Shown here in pieces: positions 34,464 to 45,799 of a stretch of 64,000 bases of DNA; the stretch's first letter is position 1; each line of letters opens with the position of its first letter. Made by a program: the position numbers and the translations under genes. A model generated the notes under the pieces. The model was not told where the DNA came from. It made no database searches and worked only from the letters and a program-made list of their open reading frames with translations. Origin of the DNA: Xenorhabdus thuongxuanensis (GTDB lineage: Bacteria; Pseudomonadota; Gammaproteobacteria; Enterobacterales; Enterobacteriaceae); assembly GCF_001908095.1 (NCBI RefSeq), contig NZ_MKGR01000014.1:1-64000 (forward strand), read 5' to 3'.

Positions 34464-37316
34464 ATGCGGCCACTTTCATCACCTTTAGCCCAACAATTAC
34501 AGCATATCATTGCGAATCTTCCACCATTAGAGGGAACAATAACGCCCTTTTCATCTGATGAACAGGCGGTGCTGTCATTGAGTGAATTTGTGGCAGAAAA
34601 CGTGTTATCACATCCTGCATGGCTAGAGGATATTCGCCAAAATCCCCCTCAACAGGAAGAATGGCAACATTATTCCCATTGGCTGGGACAAACGCTGCTG
34701 GTGGTAAATGATGAAAATGGTTTGATGCGGTGTTTACGTTTTTTCCGCCATCGGATTTTGGTCAGGATTGCATGGTCGCAGGCATTGCAAAGCAGTACAA
34801 CAGAAAAGACATTACAGCAATTAAGTATGTTGGCCGAAACTTTGATTATCGCTGCCCGTGATTGGCTTTATCTGCGTTGTTGTCAGGATTGGGGAACACC
34901 TACTAATAGCGATGGAGTAGCACAGCCGCTGTTGATTTTGGGAATGGGAAAGTTGGGGGGCGGAGAGCTTAATTTTTCCTCTGACATTGACCTCATTTTT
35001 GCTTATCCAGAAAATGGTGTAACGAAAGGTGGGCGTCGAGAAATGGATAATTCTCAGTTCTTTACTCGATTAGGGCAGAAATTAATTAAGGTGCTGGATC
35101 AACAAACTGTAGACGGATTTGTTTATCGTGTTGATATGAGATTACGTCCATTTGGTGACAGTGGACCTTTGGTATTCAGCTTTCCGGCATTGGAAGATTA
35201 TTATCAGGAACAAGGGCGTGACTGGGAACGTTATGCTTTGGTGAAAGCGCGCATTTTGGGCAATGATGATCAGGTTTATTGTCAGGAACTACGCCAGATG
35301 TTGCGACCGTTTGTTTTCCGCCGCTATATTGATTTCAGTGCAATTCAATCCTTGCGCAATATGAAGGGCATGATTGAGCGGGAAGTCCGTCGTCGGGGAT
35401 TAAAAGAGAATATTAAATTAGGCGCAGGCGGGATCCGTGAAATTGAGTTTATCACTCAGGTCTTTCAGCTTATTCGTGGGGGAAGGGAGCCGAGCCTGCA
35501 ATCCCGCTCATTATTGCCAACATTGAAGGCCATCAATGAATTGGCTTTATTGCCAACGGAAAAATTAAAGCAGCTTGAAGAAAGTTACCTGTTTTTACGG
35601 CGGCTTGAAAACCTGTTGCAGTCTATTCATGACCAACAAACGCAAACTTTACCGGATAATGAATTAGATCGTGCCCGTCTCTCTTGGGGAATGAATTTTG
35701 CCAATTGGGATGAATTAATGGCAGAAACCGAACGTAAAATGAGTGCGGTGCGAAGTATTTTCCAACAGTTGATCGGCGATGAAGTAGAAGAACAGCATGA
35801 GGATGCTAGCCATATCCCGTTTAAGAGCTTATGGCAGGAAGCCTTGCATGTAGATGAACTTAGTGCGTTGATTCCTCATCTTGATAAAGAAAAAGCCCGG
35901 AAGATGCTTGATATAATGGCGCTTTTCCGTCGGGACGTCAGTAAGCGCACCATTGGTCCACGGGGAAGGGATGTGCTTGACCAGTTGATGCCACGTCTGT
36001 TAGCAAAAATTGCAGCCAGGGCAGATGCCGATATCGTTTTAGAGCGGATTACTTCTCTGTTACTCAGTATCGTCAGTCGCACGACTTATCTGGAATTGAT
36101 GTTGGAGTCAGAACTGGTCATGATTCATGTTATCCGGCTCTGTGCGGCCTCTCCAATGATCGCCAGCCAGCTTGCCCGTCATCCGTTGTTGCTGGATGAA
36201 CTACTCGATCCCAAATCGTTATACCAACCGTTGCCGATGGAAGCTTATCGTGATGAGCTTTATCAATATTTGCTGCGTATCACTGAGGATGATGAAGAAC
36301 AGTTGCTGGAGGCTTTACGTCAATTTAAGCAGGCACAACTATTGCGGATCGCAGCAGAAGATATTGCGGGCGTCTTGCCTGTGATGAAGGTGAGTGATCA
36401 CCTGACTTATTTGGCGGAAGCCATTATTGAGTCTGTTGTGCGACTGGCGTGGAACCAAATGGTAAAACGTTATGGCGCACCTGCTCACTTATCCCAGCAG
36501 CAGGGGTTGGGATTTGCCATTATTGGTTATGGCAAATTGGGTGGCTGGGAACTCGGTTATGGCTCTGATTTGGATCTGGTGTTCTTGCTGGATTGCCCTA
36601 TGGGGATAATGACAGAGGGTGCTCGTTCCATTGAGGCTCGCCAATTTTATTTGCGTCTTGCTCAACGCATCCTTCATTTGTTCAGTACCCGAACGGCATC
36701 GGGAATATTGTATGACGTTGATGCCCGTTTGCGGCCATCCGGTGAGTCAGGCATGTTGGTTAGTACCCTTGAATCCTTTGATGATTACCAAAAAAATGAA
36801 GCATGGACCTGGGAACATCAGGCGCTGGTTCGTGCACGCATGGTTTTCGGTGATGAGAAAATGCGCCGTGATTTTGAACGCATTCGCCGTGAAACATTAT
36901 GCCTTCCCCGCGATCCCGATCTTTTGCGCCAACAGGTGCGTGAAATGAGAGAAAAAATGCATCGGCATTTGGGTAGCCACCAGCAAGATCAATTTGATGT
37001 CAAAGCTGATCCAGGAGGGATCACGGATATTGAATTTATTGCTCAGTATCAGGTGCTGCGTTATGCACCAGAAAATGCCAGGCTGACTCGCTGGTCTGAT
37101 AATGTGCGAATTTTCGAATTAATGGCGCAGCATAATATTATGGATGAGCAGGAGTCAATGGCGCTGACGCAGGCTTACATTACCATGCGTGATGAATTGC
37201 ATCATTTAGCGTTGCAAGCGTTATCCAGTCGAGTTTCAGTTGGACATTTCAGACAGCAGCAAGCATTGGTACGTGATAGCTGGCAAAAATGGTTAGAGAG
37301 TGATTTGCGCGTATAA
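34464..37316 (+). CDS. glnE: Bifunctional glutamine synthetase adenylyltransferase GlnE
   Basis: The 950-residue enzyme contains two nucleotidyltransferase domains. The N-terminal adenylyl-removing domain has [20 protein letters not shown] (about residues 154-173), and the C-terminal adenylylating domain has [20 protein letters not shown]. Each ends in a conserved [14 protein letters not shown] or [14 protein letters not shown] strand. It adds or removes AMP on glutamine synthetase in response to PII and glutamine. It begins 36 bases after ygiF, and hldE follows. Confidence 0.96.
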   Translation: MRPLSSPLAQQLQHIIANLPPLEGTITPFSSDEQAVLSLSEFVAENVLSHPAWLEDIRQNPPQQEEWQHYSHWLGQTLLVVNDENGLMRCLRFFRHRILVRIAWSQALQSSTTEKTLQQLSMLAETLIIAARDWLYLRCCQDWGTPTNSDGVAQPLLILGMGKLGGGELNFSSDIDLIFAYPENGVTKGGRREMDNSQFFTRLGQKLIKVLDQQTVDGFVYRVDMRLRPFGDSGPLVFSFPALEDYYQEQGRDWERYALVKARILGNDDQVYCQELRQMLRPFVFRRYIDFSAIQSLRNMKGMIEREVRRRGLKENIKLGAGGIREIEFITQVFQLIRGGREPSLQSRSLLPTLKAINELALLPTEKLKQLEESYLFLRRLENLLQSIHDQQTQTLPDNELDRARLSWGMNFANWDELMAETERKMSAVRSIFQQLIGDEVEEQHEDASHIPFKSLWQEALHVDELSALIPHLDKEKARKMLDIMALFRRDVSKRTIGPRGRDVLDQLMPRLLAKIAARADADIVLERITSLLLSIVSRTTYLELMLESELVMIHVIRLCAASPMIASQLARHPLLLDELLDPKSLYQPLPMEAYRDELYQYLLRITEDDEEQLLEALRQFKQAQLLRIAAEDIAGVLPVMKVSDHLTYLAEAIIESVVRLAWNQMVKRYGAPAHLSQQQGLGFAIIGYGKLGGWELGYGSDLDLVFLLDCPMGIMTEGARSIEARQFYLRLAQRILHLFSTRTASGILYDVDARLRPSGESGMLVSTLESFDDYQKNEAWTWEHQALVRARMVFGDEKMRRDFERIRRETLCLPRDPDLLRQQVREMREKMHRHLGSHQQDQFDVKADPGGITDIEFIAQYQVLRYAPENARLTRWSDNVRIFELMAQHNIMDEQESMALTQAYITMRDELHHLALQALSSRVSVGHFRQQQALVRDSWQKWLESDLRV

Positions 37317-37414
37317 ATGATGTTAGGCAGTCACTTTTCCTGATCGAGTTTGCTGGCACTGAATTTGGTTATGGTAATATCCGCAACAGTTTATTTTGAT
37401 ACTTGGAGTATGGG

Positions 37415-38839
37415 ATGAAAGTAACACTCCCTGATTTTCACCGCGCAGGTGTTTTGGTTGTTGGCGATGTCATGTTAGATCGCTACTGGTATGGCCCAAC
37501 TAGCCGCATTTCACCGGAAGCACCGGTTCCTGTGGTTAAGGTAGAAACCATAGAAGAGCGCCCTGGAGGAGCAGCTAACGTAGCCATGAATATTGCGTCA
37601 TTGGGAGCGAATTCACGTTTGGTAGGCTTGACAGGCATTGATGATGCAGCGCGGGCATTGAGTGAGAAACTCAGCAGTGTGAAAGTCCGATGTGATTTTG
37701 TTTCTGTCCCAACTCATCCAACTATCACGAAACTGCGTGTTTTATCGCGTAATCAGCAATTGTTGCGTCTGGATTTTGAAGAAGGCTTCCAGAATGTAGA
37801 TGCTCAACCGCTGTTGGAAAAAATTCAGCAATCCTTGCCCCATATTGGCGCGTTAGTGCTGTCGGATTATGCTAAAGGAGCGCTAAGCCAGGTTCAGGCC
37901 ATGATTAAGCTCGCCAACGAAGCCAATGTTCCTGTGCTTATCGATCCAAAAGGCAGCGATTTTAGCCGCTATCGTGGCGCAACATTGCTGACGCCAAATA
38001 TGTCAGAGTTTGAAGCCGTTGTAGGGCACTGCCAGAATGATGATGACTTAGTGCAGAAAGCTACGAAGTTGGTGCAGGATTTGGAGCTGCAAGCACTGTT
38101 GATCACTCGCTCTGAACGAGGCATGAGTTTATTGCGGGTTGGGCAGCCGCCCCTGCATTTGCCAACTCAGGCACAGGAAGTTTTTGATGTCACGGGTGCA
38201 GGAGATACGGTGATAGGTATATTGGCAACGGCATTAGCCGCTGGCAAGCCGCTGAACGAAGCCTGTTACCTTGCCAATGCGGCGGCAGGTGTAGTGGTCG
38301 GCAAACTGGGAACGTCCACAGTGTCACCGGTTGAACTGGAAAATGCGGTGCGTGGACGTGCAGAAACCGGATTTGGCGTAATGAGTGAAGCCAAACTGAA
38401 AGAAGCCGTTGCACAGGCACGTCAGCGTGGTGAACGTATTGTCATGACTAATGGTTGTTTTGATATCCTCCATGCGGGGCATGTTTCATATCTGTCTAAC
38501 GCGCGCAAATTGGGTGATCGTTTGATCGTTGCCGTTAATAGTGATGCGTCCACCAAGCGTTTGAAAGGGGAAACCCGTCCGGTGAATCCGTTGGAACAGC
38601 GCATGACAGTGCTATCGGCACTGGAATCTGTGGACTGGGTTGTGGCATTTGAAGAAGATACACCGCAGCGCTTAATCGCGGATATCCTGCCGGATATTTT
38701 AGTCAAAGGTGGCGATTACAAGCCTGAAGAGATTGCCGGTAGCGAAGAGGTTTGGGCTGCGGGTGGCGAAGTTAAAGTATTGAACTTCGAAGATGGTATT
38801 TCTACGACCAATATCATCAAAACCATTAAGAGCCAGTAA
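37415..38839 (+). CDS. hldE: Bifunctional heptose kinase/adenylyltransferase HldE
   Basis: Start at the ATG at 37415 ([20 protein letters not shown]), preceded by GGAG-type ribosome site; a TTG four codons upstream is unlikely. The 474 residues hold an N-terminal ribokinase-like kinase ([12 protein letters not shown] and [11 protein letters not shown]) and a C-terminal cytidylyltransferase-like domain with [16 protein letters not shown]. It phosphorylates and adenylylates heptose for LPS inner core. The order glnE-hldE is conserved. Confidence 0.96.
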   Translation: MKVTLPDFHRAGVLVVGDVMLDRYWYGPTSRISPEAPVPVVKVETIEERPGGAANVAMNIASLGANSRLVGLTGIDDAARALSEKLSSVKVRCDFVSVPTHPTITKLRVLSRNQQLLRLDFEEGFQNVDAQPLLEKIQQSLPHIGALVLSDYAKGALSQVQAMIKLANEANVPVLIDPKGSDFSRYRGATLLTPNMSEFEAVVGHCQNDDDLVQKATKLVQDLELQALLITRSERGMSLLRVGQPPLHLPTQAQEVFDVTGAGDTVIGILATALAAGKPLNEACYLANAAAGVVVGKLGTSTVSPVELENAVRGRAETGFGVMSEAKLKEAVAQARQRGERIVMTNGCFDILHAGHVSYLSNARKLGDRLIVAVNSDASTKRLKGETRPVNPLEQRMTVLSALESVDWVVAFEEDTPQRLIADILPDILVKGGDYKPEEIAGSEEVWAAGGEVKVLNFEDGISTTNIIKTIKSQ

Positions 38840-38852
38840 GCTTGGCATCATG

Positions 38853-38882
38853 TGCCGTTATGCTTTTTGACGCATAGCGGCA
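38853..38882. terminator. Hairpin between hldE and ubiK
   Basis: TGCCGTTATGC and GCATAGCGGCA form an 11-pair stem with one G-T pair around TTTTTGAC. It lies between convergent genes and could act for both, though the T tract is short. Confidence 0.55.
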
Positions 38883-38927
38883 TATCTCCTTACACAATTC
38901 TCCTTACGGCATTCCTCTCACACCACA

Positions 38928-39203
38928 TTATTCAGCTTGCTGTGCTTTCTTGTCTGCTTCTTCGAGACGAGCTTCCAATTCATTTAAGCGTTGTTCCATT
39001 GCAGCCAATTTTTCACGGGTGCGCAACAAGACTTGTGTCTGAATATCAAATTCTTCACGGTTAACAAGATCTAACTTGCTCAACTGGGATTGCAGAACAG
39101 CACGCAATTTTTTTTCCACATCATCGCCAAATTCTTTGACACCTTTCGGCATGGCGTTGTGGAGTTGGCGAGCAATTTGTTCAATTTTCTTTGGATCGAG
39201 CAT
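38928..39203 (-). CDS. ubiK: Ubiquinone biosynthesis accessory factor UbiK (YqiC)
   Basis: The preferred ATG at 39203 ([20 protein letters not shown]) gives 91 residues; an alternative three codons upstream is possible. It has an N-terminal amphipathic membrane-fusion segment, then a C-terminal coiled coil ([20 protein letters not shown]) that trimerises. UbiK assists the ubiquinone synthesis complex with UbiJ. It lies opposite the FMN riboswitch and ribB, as in E. coli. Confidence 0.93.
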   Translation of the reverse strand: MLDPKKIEQIARQLHNAMPKGVKEFGDDVEKKLRAVLQSQLSKLDLVNREEFDIQTQVLLRTREKLAAMEQRLNELEARLEEADKKAQQAE

Positions 39204-39365
39204 GATGATCATCCTTTATATAATGTAATTGTGTTTTATAGCGTAAGCCTATTGGTAGTATTTTAATACCCCATGACGAAAGCATAAATGATTGAGAGCT
39301 AGGTTTCATATTTGATTTTGCTGATTGCTCCTGCCGATTATTAGCGCTATAGTGAAATTGTTTAT

Positions 39366-39547
39366 CTCAGGGCAGGGTGAAAGTCCCTACCGGCGGTAAC
39401 ATGAAATATCGAATGATTATTTTATGAAGCCCGCGAGCGCTCTGTTTGTCGTCATTATCTTTTTGTTGTTTTGGAGATAAAACAGAGGTCAGCAGATCCA
39501 GTGTGATTCTGGAGCCGACGGTGATAGTCCGGATGGGAGAGAATAAC
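39366..39547 (+). promoter_or_regulatory. FMN riboswitch (RFN element) of ribB
   Basis: The sequence CAGGGCAGGGTGAAAGTCCC, then TACCGGCGGTAACATG, is the signature start of RFN elements. The 3' part includes GAGGTCAGCAGATCCAGTGT and GGAGCCGACGGTGATAGTCC, ending GGATGGGAGAGAATAAC. FMN binding to this leader represses ribB, usually by blocking translation. About 118 bases separate it from the start codon. Confidence 0.95.
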
Positions 39548-39665
39548 AGCTCAATCGAGTGCTCGCGCTCGTCTGTTGTTTCTGTTGCCGTATTTTTGTG
39601 CAGCACGAACTCCTCAAAATTGCCCTGATTCTGGTAATCCATACATTAAGAGAGGTTTCTTTACC

Positions 39666-40319
39666 ATGAATCAGACGCTACTTTCCTCATATGGGACGCC
39701 ATTTGAACGTGTTGAACGTGCGCTTGCTGCTTTGCGTGCGGGTCAAGGCGTGATGGTACTGGATGACGAAAATCGTGAGAATGAAGGTGACATGATTTTT
39801 GCCGCCGAAACAATGACGGTAGAGCAAATGGCGTTAACTATTCGTCACGGCAGTGGAATTGTTTGTCTGTGCTTGACTGAAGAGCGCCGCCAGCAGTTAA
39901 AATTGCCCATGATGGTGGAAAACAATTCAAGCCAATATCAAACTGCTTTCACCGTCTCAATTGAAGCTGCACAAGGCGTGACAACGGGTGTGTCCGCGGC
40001 AGATCGTATTACCACGATCAAAGCCGCTATTGCAGATGATGCACAACCCAGTGATCTGAGCCGACCTGGACACGTTTTTCCTCTGCGCGCGCAACCAGGA
40101 GGGGTTTTAACCCGTCGTGGTCATACCGAAGCGACCATTGATTTGGTCAAAATGGCAGGGTTCAAACCAGCGGGAGTGCTATGTGAATTGACCAATGACG
40201 ATGGTTCAATGGCTCGCGCTCCTGAAGTGATTGAGTTTGCAAGACAGCATAATATGCCGGTAGTGACTATTGAAGATTTAGTCGATTACCGCTTAAAAAT
40301 GGCAAAAGCAGCCAGCTAA
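39666..40319 (+). CDS. ribB: 3,4-dihydroxy-2-butanone 4-phosphate synthase RibB
   Basis: The start at the ATG at 39666 ([20 protein letters not shown]) gives 217 residues, identical in size to E. coli. The metal-binding region [19 protein letters not shown] is present, with RHGSGIVC and [20 protein letters not shown] following. It converts ribulose-5-phosphate to the four-carbon precursor of riboflavin. The FMN riboswitch upstream controls it. Confidence 0.97.
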   Translation: MNQTLLSSYGTPFERVERALAALRAGQGVMVLDDENRENEGDMIFAAETMTVEQMALTIRHGSGIVCLCLTEERRQQLKLPMMVENNSSQYQTAFTVSIEAAQGVTTGVSAADRITTIKAAIADDAQPSDLSRPGHVFPLRAQPGGVLTRRGHTEATIDLVKMAGFKPAGVLCELTNDDGSMARAPEVIEFARQHNMPVVTIEDLVDYRLKMAKAAS

Positions 40320-40669
40320 TGGGTTTTCCTATATAAACGCGTAACATTTTAGCGGGAGACACGCCGCACTCGCCTGTAATACTGTTTTTTAATTTGGATA
40401 GAGAACAGATTAGGGCAGGAAATATCGGTTATACTCAACCGATTTTGGGTTGCCATGCAGTTGTATGGTAGCTTGAAAGACGGGGGAGACATACGCATGT
40501 ACTTTGAAAGGCTACAGTCCACACCTTGTAGCCTTTCAGTATTTCTAAGACACTCCATCATTTTTGATTGACGATATTCAAGGAAGGAATGTCTTAATCC
40601 TGTCATAATTTTTTTATCATAATCCGAATTTATTATTCGAATGTTTAATTTGTTGTATAAGGGGCGAAA
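40320..40669. other. ribB-ygiD spacer with a long hairpin
   Basis: No supported gene. GAAAGGCTACA at 40506-40516 pairs perfectly with TGTAGCCTTTC at 40527-40537, and AAGACACTCC near 40546 is matched by GGAATGTCTT near 40587. The segment may be a small repeated element or an RNA structure. Confidence 0.4.
40506..40537. repeat. Inverted repeat with 11-pair perfect stem
   Basis: GAAAGGCTACA and TGTAGCCTTTC flank a ten-base loop. There is no strong T run on either side, so a terminator role is doubtful. A repetitive extragenic element or RNA fold is possible. Confidence 0.6.
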
Positions 40670-41446
40670 ATGAGTCTCCTGAGAATGCCTGCTCTGTTAA
40701 TTGGTCATGGCAGTCCAATGAATGCCATTGAAGATAACTGTTACTCACGCGCTTGGTTTGAATTAGGGAAGAAATTACCTAGGCCAAGGGCGATTCTGGT
40801 GATTTCTGCGCACTGGTACACGAATGGTACAGCCGTGACGGCAATGGCACAGCCCAGAACTATCCACGATTTTGGTAACTTTCCCAGAGAATTGCATGAA
40901 AAACAGTATCCGGCTAAAGGTTTTCCTGAACTGGCTGTATTGGTACAGGATATTCTTGAACCGATTGAGGTTGAAACTGATTTTGAAAAATGGGGATTGG
41001 ATCATGGATCTTGGGGGATATTGGCAAAAATGTATCCTGATGCCGATATTCCGGTTGTCCAACTGAGCATAGATCGCAATCAACCTGCGTCTTTTCATTA
41101 TGAAATAGGTAAAAAACTAACATTACTGCGAGACGAAGGCGTCTTAATCATGGGGAGCGGGAATATTGTGCATAACCTGCCAGCCGCAAAACTGGGGGCA
41201 GAATCTTTTCCTTGGGCACTCTCTTTTGAGCAGTTTGTGCGTGAAAGTTTAACTAGTCTGGAAGAGCCTCATCCCCTATTTAATGCTTTGGATAGGGAAG
41301 ATGGTCGATTGTCTAACCCAACACCGGAACATTTCTTGCCATTACTGTATGTGATGGGGACATGGAATAAAAAAGAGCCGATTTCAACACCCGTTGATGG
41401 GATTGAAGACGGCTCTTTAAGTATGTTATCGATTCAGATTGGCTGA
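40670..41446 (+). CDS. ygiD: 4,5-DOPA dioxygenase extradiol YgiD
   Basis: The 258-residue protein belongs to the LigB-like extradiol dioxygenases. Conserved histidines appear in LLIGHGSPMNAI, VISAHWY, and MGSGNIVHNL, fitting zinc or iron ligands. E. coli YgiD opens L-DOPA at the 4,5 position to betalamic-type products in vitro. It sits between ribB and ygiC as in E. coli, and its stop lies five bases from the convergent ygiC stop. Confidence 0.93.
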   Translation: MSLLRMPALLIGHGSPMNAIEDNCYSRAWFELGKKLPRPRAILVISAHWYTNGTAVTAMAQPRTIHDFGNFPRELHEKQYPAKGFPELAVLVQDILEPIEVETDFEKWGLDHGSWGILAKMYPDADIPVVQLSIDRNQPASFHYEIGKKLTLLRDEGVLIMGSGNIVHNLPAAKLGAESFPWALSFEQFVRESLTSLEEPHPLFNALDREDGRLSNPTPEHFLPLLYVMGTWNKKEPISTPVDGIEDGSLSMLSIQIG

Positions 41447-41451
41447 TTGAA

Positions 41452-42612
41452 TCAATCCAAAATAATATGCGGGTAGAAGCGTGACAAATCTTGAGTAATC
41501 AACTCACGGTCTTCACGGATACAGATACCCGCAGATTGATCATCTACTAACCAGCTACCAACCAGCGTATAGTTACCATCAAATTTCGGCAATTCGTGGA
41601 ACTGCTGGATGATCATGCCCTCTTCCCCATAAGGGCCATCCGCGCTGGCGATTTCACGGCCATTTTCAATGATGCGAATATTGGCACCTTCGCGGGAGAA
41701 CAAAGGCTTAATGACATAGCTGTTCATATCTGAAGGGCGTTCATCCGCAAAATAGGCAGGCAGCAAGTTAGGATGATTTGGGAACATTTTCCACAGCATT
41801 GGCAGCAGCGCCTTGTTGGAGATAATGCTTTTCCATGCTGGCTCCAGCCAACGGACACCTGCATCAGCCAGCTTGGTAGAGAATATCTCACGCAGCATAA
41901 ATTCCCACGGATACAGCTTAAACAGGTTACTGATCACTTGATCCTGCAAGTCAGTAAACTGCCCTTTCTCACCTAGCCCGATATCCTCAATAAACAGGAA
42001 CTCTGTGGGAACATCGGCTTCCGCGGCACAATCCTGCAAATATTGGATTGTGCCTCGATCTTCTTCAGTATCTTGACAGCAGGCCATGTGCAGCAGGCCA
42101 AATCCATGTTTTTCACGTAACTGTGCAAAACGCTCAATCAGCTTTTCTTGCAAGCTGTTGAACTGATCGGCATTTGACGGCAGATTGCCTGCATTCATCT
42201 GGTCTTCCAGCCAGATCCACTGAAAGAAAGCCGATTCATACAGAGATGTTGGGGTATCGGCGTTGTTTTCCAGCAACTTGGGGGGATTTTTGCCATCATA
42301 GGCTAAATCCAAACGGGAATAGAGCGAAGGTTGGCTGGTTACCCATGAAGAGCGGACAAACTCCCAACAGTGTTTTGGGATCTGGAATTTGGTCAGTAAC
42401 TCTTCACTATCGACCACTTTTTCCACGACTTGCAAACACATTTGGTGCAGTTCTGCTGTTGCATCTTCAATTTCTTCAATTTGGTTCAGGGTGAACTGGT
42501 AATAAGCTTCTTCACTCCAGTAAGGCTGACCATACATGGTATGAAAATTAAAACCAAACTCTGCTGCTTTTTCGCGCCAATCCGGGCGCTCGGTAATACC
42601 AATGCGTTTCAT
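41452..42612 (-). CDS. ygiC: YgiC, glutathionylspermidine synthase-like ATP-grasp protein
   Basis: The 386-residue protein matches the synthetase domain of glutathionylspermidine synthases, an ATP-grasp fold. Segments include [26 protein letters not shown]-type [12 protein letters not shown], and [15 protein letters not shown] near the C-terminus. The amidase half of bifunctional GspS is absent. The reaction is uncertain; a peptide-bond-forming ligase is likely. It follows ygiB by six bases and is probably co-transcribed. Confidence 0.92.
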   Translation of the reverse strand: MKRIGITERPDWREKAAEFGFNFHTMYGQPYWSEEAYYQFTLNQIEEIEDATAELHQMCLQVVEKVVDSEELLTKFQIPKHCWEFVRSSWVTSQPSLYSRLDLAYDGKNPPKLLENNADTPTSLYESAFFQWIWLEDQMNAGNLPSNADQFNSLQEKLIERFAQLREKHGFGLLHMACCQDTEEDRGTIQYLQDCAAEADVPTEFLFIEDIGLGEKGQFTDLQDQVISNLFKLYPWEFMLREIFSTKLADAGVRWLEPAWKSIISNKALLPMLWKMFPNHPNLLPAYFADERPSDMNSYVIKPLFSREGANIRIIENGREIASADGPYGEEGMIIQQFHELPKFDGNYTLVGSWLVDDQSAGICIREDRELITQDLSRFYPHIILD

Positions 42613-42618
42613 TTTTAA

Positions 42619-43290
42619 TTAACCACCCATAGAGCGGGAAGAACTGGAACTTGAGCTGGCGGACGAACGTTGCATGGCAGATTGTTTCGCCACGGATTCA
42701 CCAAATCCACCACGGGTAATCGTAGTTGTGGTTGCCGGTTTTGGTGCCATTGCCGTTTTTGGCACAGTCATACTGCGACCACCTGCGGTAGCAGGGCCAT
42801 AGCTTTTACCTGTCGCATCAACAAACTTGCCATTCGCTGGGCTGGAAGCCGATTTTGATGTGAACAGCGGTTGTGATGGTGCAGAGCTGCCGCCCATTAA
42901 GCGTCCCATCATATAACCAGCCATCAAAGGCATCCAGAAACTGCTGCTACTGCTTTGTGCCTGAGCCTGACCGACTCCCGCTTGAGCAGGGGCTTGCGCA
43001 CATTGTTGTTCACCGAATTCAGCCACACACTCTTCGCGAGTTGCATATTTCGGTGCGGTTTTTTCCGCTTCTTTCAGAGCATTATTGTAGGCGGTCTTGC
43101 ATTGTTCACTTTGAGAAGGATTCGCCTGCGAGCACTCATCGGCATTGGTATAGAGTGACACCGTTTCATCGTTTTGTTCACAGGCAGAAAGCATGAAGAC
43201 AGCACTGACAGCAAGCGCTACAGGTGTCAGGCGATAGCTTCGCCACGTTTTGCGAAAAGAATCGCGATTTATCTGTTTTGTCCGTTTCAT
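42619..43290 (-). CDS. ygiB: YgiB, DUF1190 lipoprotein-like protein
   Basis: From the ATG at 43290 ([20 protein letters not shown]) the protein has 223 residues. A hydrophobic stretch, [13 protein letters not shown], resembles a lipoprotein signal with Cys near residue 37. [20 protein letters not shown] and [18 protein letters not shown] are conserved in YgiB, and the tail is Ser-rich before SMGG. Function is unknown; in E. coli the ygiBC genes accompany tolC. Here it lies downstream of tolC on the same strand but after a terminator. Confidence 0.92.
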   Translation of the reverse strand: MKRTKQINRDSFRKTWRSYRLTPVALAVSAVFMLSACEQNDETVSLYTNADECSQANPSQSEQCKTAYNNALKEAEKTAPKYATREECVAEFGEQQCAQAPAQAGVGQAQAQSSSSSFWMPLMAGYMMGRLMGGSSAPSQPLFTSKSASSPANGKFVDATGKSYGPATAGGRSMTVPKTAMAPKPATTTTITRGGFGESVAKQSAMQRSSASSSSSSSRSMGG

Positions 43291-43384
43291 TGTCATAGGG
43301 GCATCCATCTTGAAGGTCTTTGATTAAGATTAAGAGCATACCCCATTTATCGTGCCCAATGGGAGCGGCTCTCAGGGATGTGTT

Positions 43385-43412
43385 AAAAAACAGCCCACAA
43401 AATCGTGGGCTG
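43385..43412 (-). terminator. Terminator after tolC
   Basis: CAGCCCACAAAATCGTGGGCTG is a strong stem-loop, followed on the minus strand by TTTTTTAACA. It lies 66 bases after the tolC stop and suits rho-independent termination before ygiB. Confidence 0.85.
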
Positions 43413-43477
43413 CTTTCTTTAATTAGTATAGCGTTTTTAATATAACGTTTTTCAATCGAGAACGATAGGGTATTAAA

Positions 43478-44842
43478 TCAGCGAACTGACGGCGTTTTCA
43501 TTTCTTTAATAATGCTGCTGGCAGAGGTTGAAATTTGTGCACCTAACATCTTGTTCAACTCTATCAAATCATTTTCATTCAATGTGCCACGTGCCTGTTT
43601 GTTCTGTAACAGGGAAAGCAGGTAATCGTAACGTGCTTTAGACAAATTTTGTTTGGCTTGATAAAGCTTAGTTGTCGATTCCAGCACATCAACAATGGTA
43701 CGGGTTCCTACCTGATAGCCTGCTTCCATTGAATCCAATGAACTTTGTGCAGAAAGTACCGCCTGTTTGTTGGCGTCAACACTACTGATCGCAGCAGCAA
43801 TGTTATTGGTGGAGGAATGTACTTCTTGTGTGACCTTACGATACGTATTTTCCAAATCCTGACTGGCGCTGACAAAACTGTATTTTGCCTGTTCTACTTG
43901 AGAATAAGTGGCTCCGCCACTGAATAGAGGTAAACTTAAAGATAACCCTACGGAATTCTTTCCGCTGTATTCATCTGTTCGTTGATTTCCGCGTGTATGG
44001 TTGTTAGAAACACCTGTACTTGCGGTTAAATTAACCGTTGGCATATAGCCTGTCTGCATTTCTTTGATCTGCTCGCGTCTTAAATCTTGCACTAAGCGGG
44101 CTGACAGCAGATTCAGGTTACGGGTTTCTGCTTCTTTTAGCACTTTATCAGCCAGTTCTGGTTGTTTAGTTTTGAATTGATCAATATTCAATGCAGCCAA
44201 CTGCGGATAGTAAGTACCCGTAATCATGCGCAGTTTTTCCAGCGCGTTTTCCAGATTGTTGCGATCAGAAACTTCGGTTGCCAGAATTGAGTCATATTGG
44301 GCGCGGGCATTCTGCACGTCGGTAATGGCAACTAAACCGACATTAAAACGCTGAGTGGTTTGATCCAGTTGACGGTACAGTGAGGCTTTTTGAGCTTCGG
44401 TAAAGGTCAATGTATCAATTTTATTCAGAACGTCAAAATAGGCTTGCGCAGTATTGAGAATTAATTGCTGTTGAGTTGCTTGAAATTTGATGTCTTCAAT
44501 ACCAGCATTTTTTTCTGATTGACTGAGTCGATTCCATTTCGCCATATCAAAAATAGTTTGAGTCAGTCGCAGACCAGCACCTGTATCATGAGATTCTGAA
44601 TTTCTGGCGTCGCGAAAGCCCTTACCATAATTAACTTCTGCACTCAGACCCAACTGAGGCAATAAAGTACTACGAGCTTCATTAATCTTTTCAACCACTG
44701 AATTGCGATCAGCTTGTGCTTTAAGTAATTCGGGATTGGTTTCTTTCGCCTGCTGATAAATCTGGAGAAGATCGGCGGCGTAGCTCGAAGTACTAAAACC
44801 TACCAGATTCATAGCGATAAAAAGAGAGAGCAATTTTTTCAT
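43478..44842 (-). CDS. tolC: Outer-membrane efflux channel TolC
   Basis: The 454-residue protein begins with a signal peptide (MKKLLSLFIAMNLVGFSTSS, cleavage near SSYAA). It has the two structural repeats of the TolC family, each with long helices and two beta strands. LLQIYQQAKETNPELLKAQA starts the mature part, and the second repeat includes LLSARLVQDLRREQIKEMQ and SLSLPLFSGGATYSQVEQAK. It is shorter than E. coli TolC (493), mainly at the C-terminal tail. It forms the exit duct for tripartite pumps and type I secretion. It is divergent from nudF. Confidence 0.95.
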   Translation of the reverse strand: MKKLLSLFIAMNLVGFSTSSYAADLLQIYQQAKETNPELLKAQADRNSVVEKINEARSTLLPQLGLSAEVNYGKGFRDARNSESHDTGAGLRLTQTIFDMAKWNRLSQSEKNAGIEDIKFQATQQQLILNTAQAYFDVLNKIDTLTFTEAQKASLYRQLDQTTQRFNVGLVAITDVQNARAQYDSILATEVSDRNNLENALEKLRMITGTYYPQLAALNIDQFKTKQPELADKVLKEAETRNLNLLSARLVQDLRREQIKEMQTGYMPTVNLTASTGVSNNHTRGNQRTDEYSGKNSVGLSLSLPLFSGGATYSQVEQAKYSFVSASQDLENTYRKVTQEVHSSTNNIAAAISSVDANKQAVLSAQSSLDSMEAGYQVGTRTIVDVLESTTKLYQAKQNLSKARYDYLLSLLQNKQARGTLNENDLIELNKMLGAQISTSASSIIKEMKTPSVR

Positions 44843-45060
44843 TTGCGTTCCTTGTTGTGCAGCTATTTTGCTTAGGTTGCCTCTGCATAAAAACTAATAC
44901 CATAGATTCTAGCAGAGAATGCCAGCAGGGTAGGGTGGCTGTTTGTGCCATATTGCCTCATTTTTCTGCTTGTTTGTATCATCAAGATGAATTTATTTAG
45001 ATCAATATGAAAAAATACCTTTTAATAATAGGAAATTTTAAAAACTAATCAGGGGATTTT
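44843..45060. promoter_or_regulatory. Divergent tolC/nudF promoter region
   Basis: These 218 bases must hold promoters for tolC (minus) and nudF (plus). The sequence is AT-rich on the nudF side. I cannot assign operators with confidence. Confidence 0.45.
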
Positions 45061-45702
45061 ATGAGTAAAAATCTTGCCTTACCATATACTTTTACTAAAC
45101 AAGATGTCGAAGTTATTTCTCAAAAAACGCTTTATCGCGGTTTTTTTAAAATGACAGAATATCAATTCAAGCATCGCCTATTTTGCGGTGGTTGGAGTGA
45201 AACTATTAAACGAGAAGTCTTTGAACGGGGTCATGCCGGCGTTTTGTTGCCTTATGATCCTGTGCGCGATCAAGTTGTTTTGATTGAACAAATCCGTATT
45301 CCGGCAATTGAAACCAGTCATACGCCATGGCTGCTGGAAGTGATTGCCGGCATGATCGAAGAGGGAGAAGACGCTGAACAGGTCGTCCGTCGCGAAGCAG
45401 TGGAAGAGGCAGGGATTGAGGTTAAGCGCTGCCAGCCTGCATTAAGTTATCTTTCCAGCCCTGGCGGTACGACAGAACGCATGCATATCTTTGTCGGTGA
45501 AGTTGATGCCGCCACTGCTTCAGGGATTCATGGTCTGGAAGGTGAGCATGAAGATATCCGCGTTCTGGTTGTGAGTCGAGATCAAGCTTATCAGTGGGTA
45601 GAAGAGGGCATTATTGATAATGCAGCTTCAGTTATTGCAATACAGTGGTTGGCATTGCACCATGAAAAACTTAGGAAAAAGTGGTTGGGGAATAATTCCT
45701 AA
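45061..45702 (+). CDS. nudF: ADP-ribose diphosphatase NudF
   Basis: The 213-residue protein has the Nudix box: GMIEEGEDAEQVVRREAVEEAGI (GX5EX7REUXEEXGU), with the metal-binding glutamates in REAVEEAGI. LSYLSSPGGTTERMHIFVGE follows, as in ADP-ribose pyrophosphatases. It hydrolyses ADP-ribose to AMP and ribose-5-phosphate. The order tolC, nudF, cpdA is that of E. coli. Confidence 0.95.
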   Translation: MSKNLALPYTFTKQDVEVISQKTLYRGFFKMTEYQFKHRLFCGGWSETIKREVFERGHAGVLLPYDPVRDQVVLIEQIRIPAIETSHTPWLLEVIAGMIEEGEDAEQVVRREAVEEAGIEVKRCQPALSYLSSPGGTTERMHIFVGEVDAATASGIHGLEGEHEDIRVLVVSRDQAYQWVEEGIIDNAASVIAIQWLALHHEKLRKKWLGNNS

Positions 45703-45799
45703 TTTACGTTGGAAAATAGGAAGTGTGCCTCAGTCAGCAGATCTTTTGCATAAAGACACGTTAAAATAATCCTTATGATCGACAGGAAAAGGAAACCTT

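Noticed and set aside
40349-40606. An 85-codon minus-strand frame between ribB and ygiD
   Set aside because: It runs through both arms of the inverted repeat, so the open frame is more easily explained by the repeat; no homology recognised.
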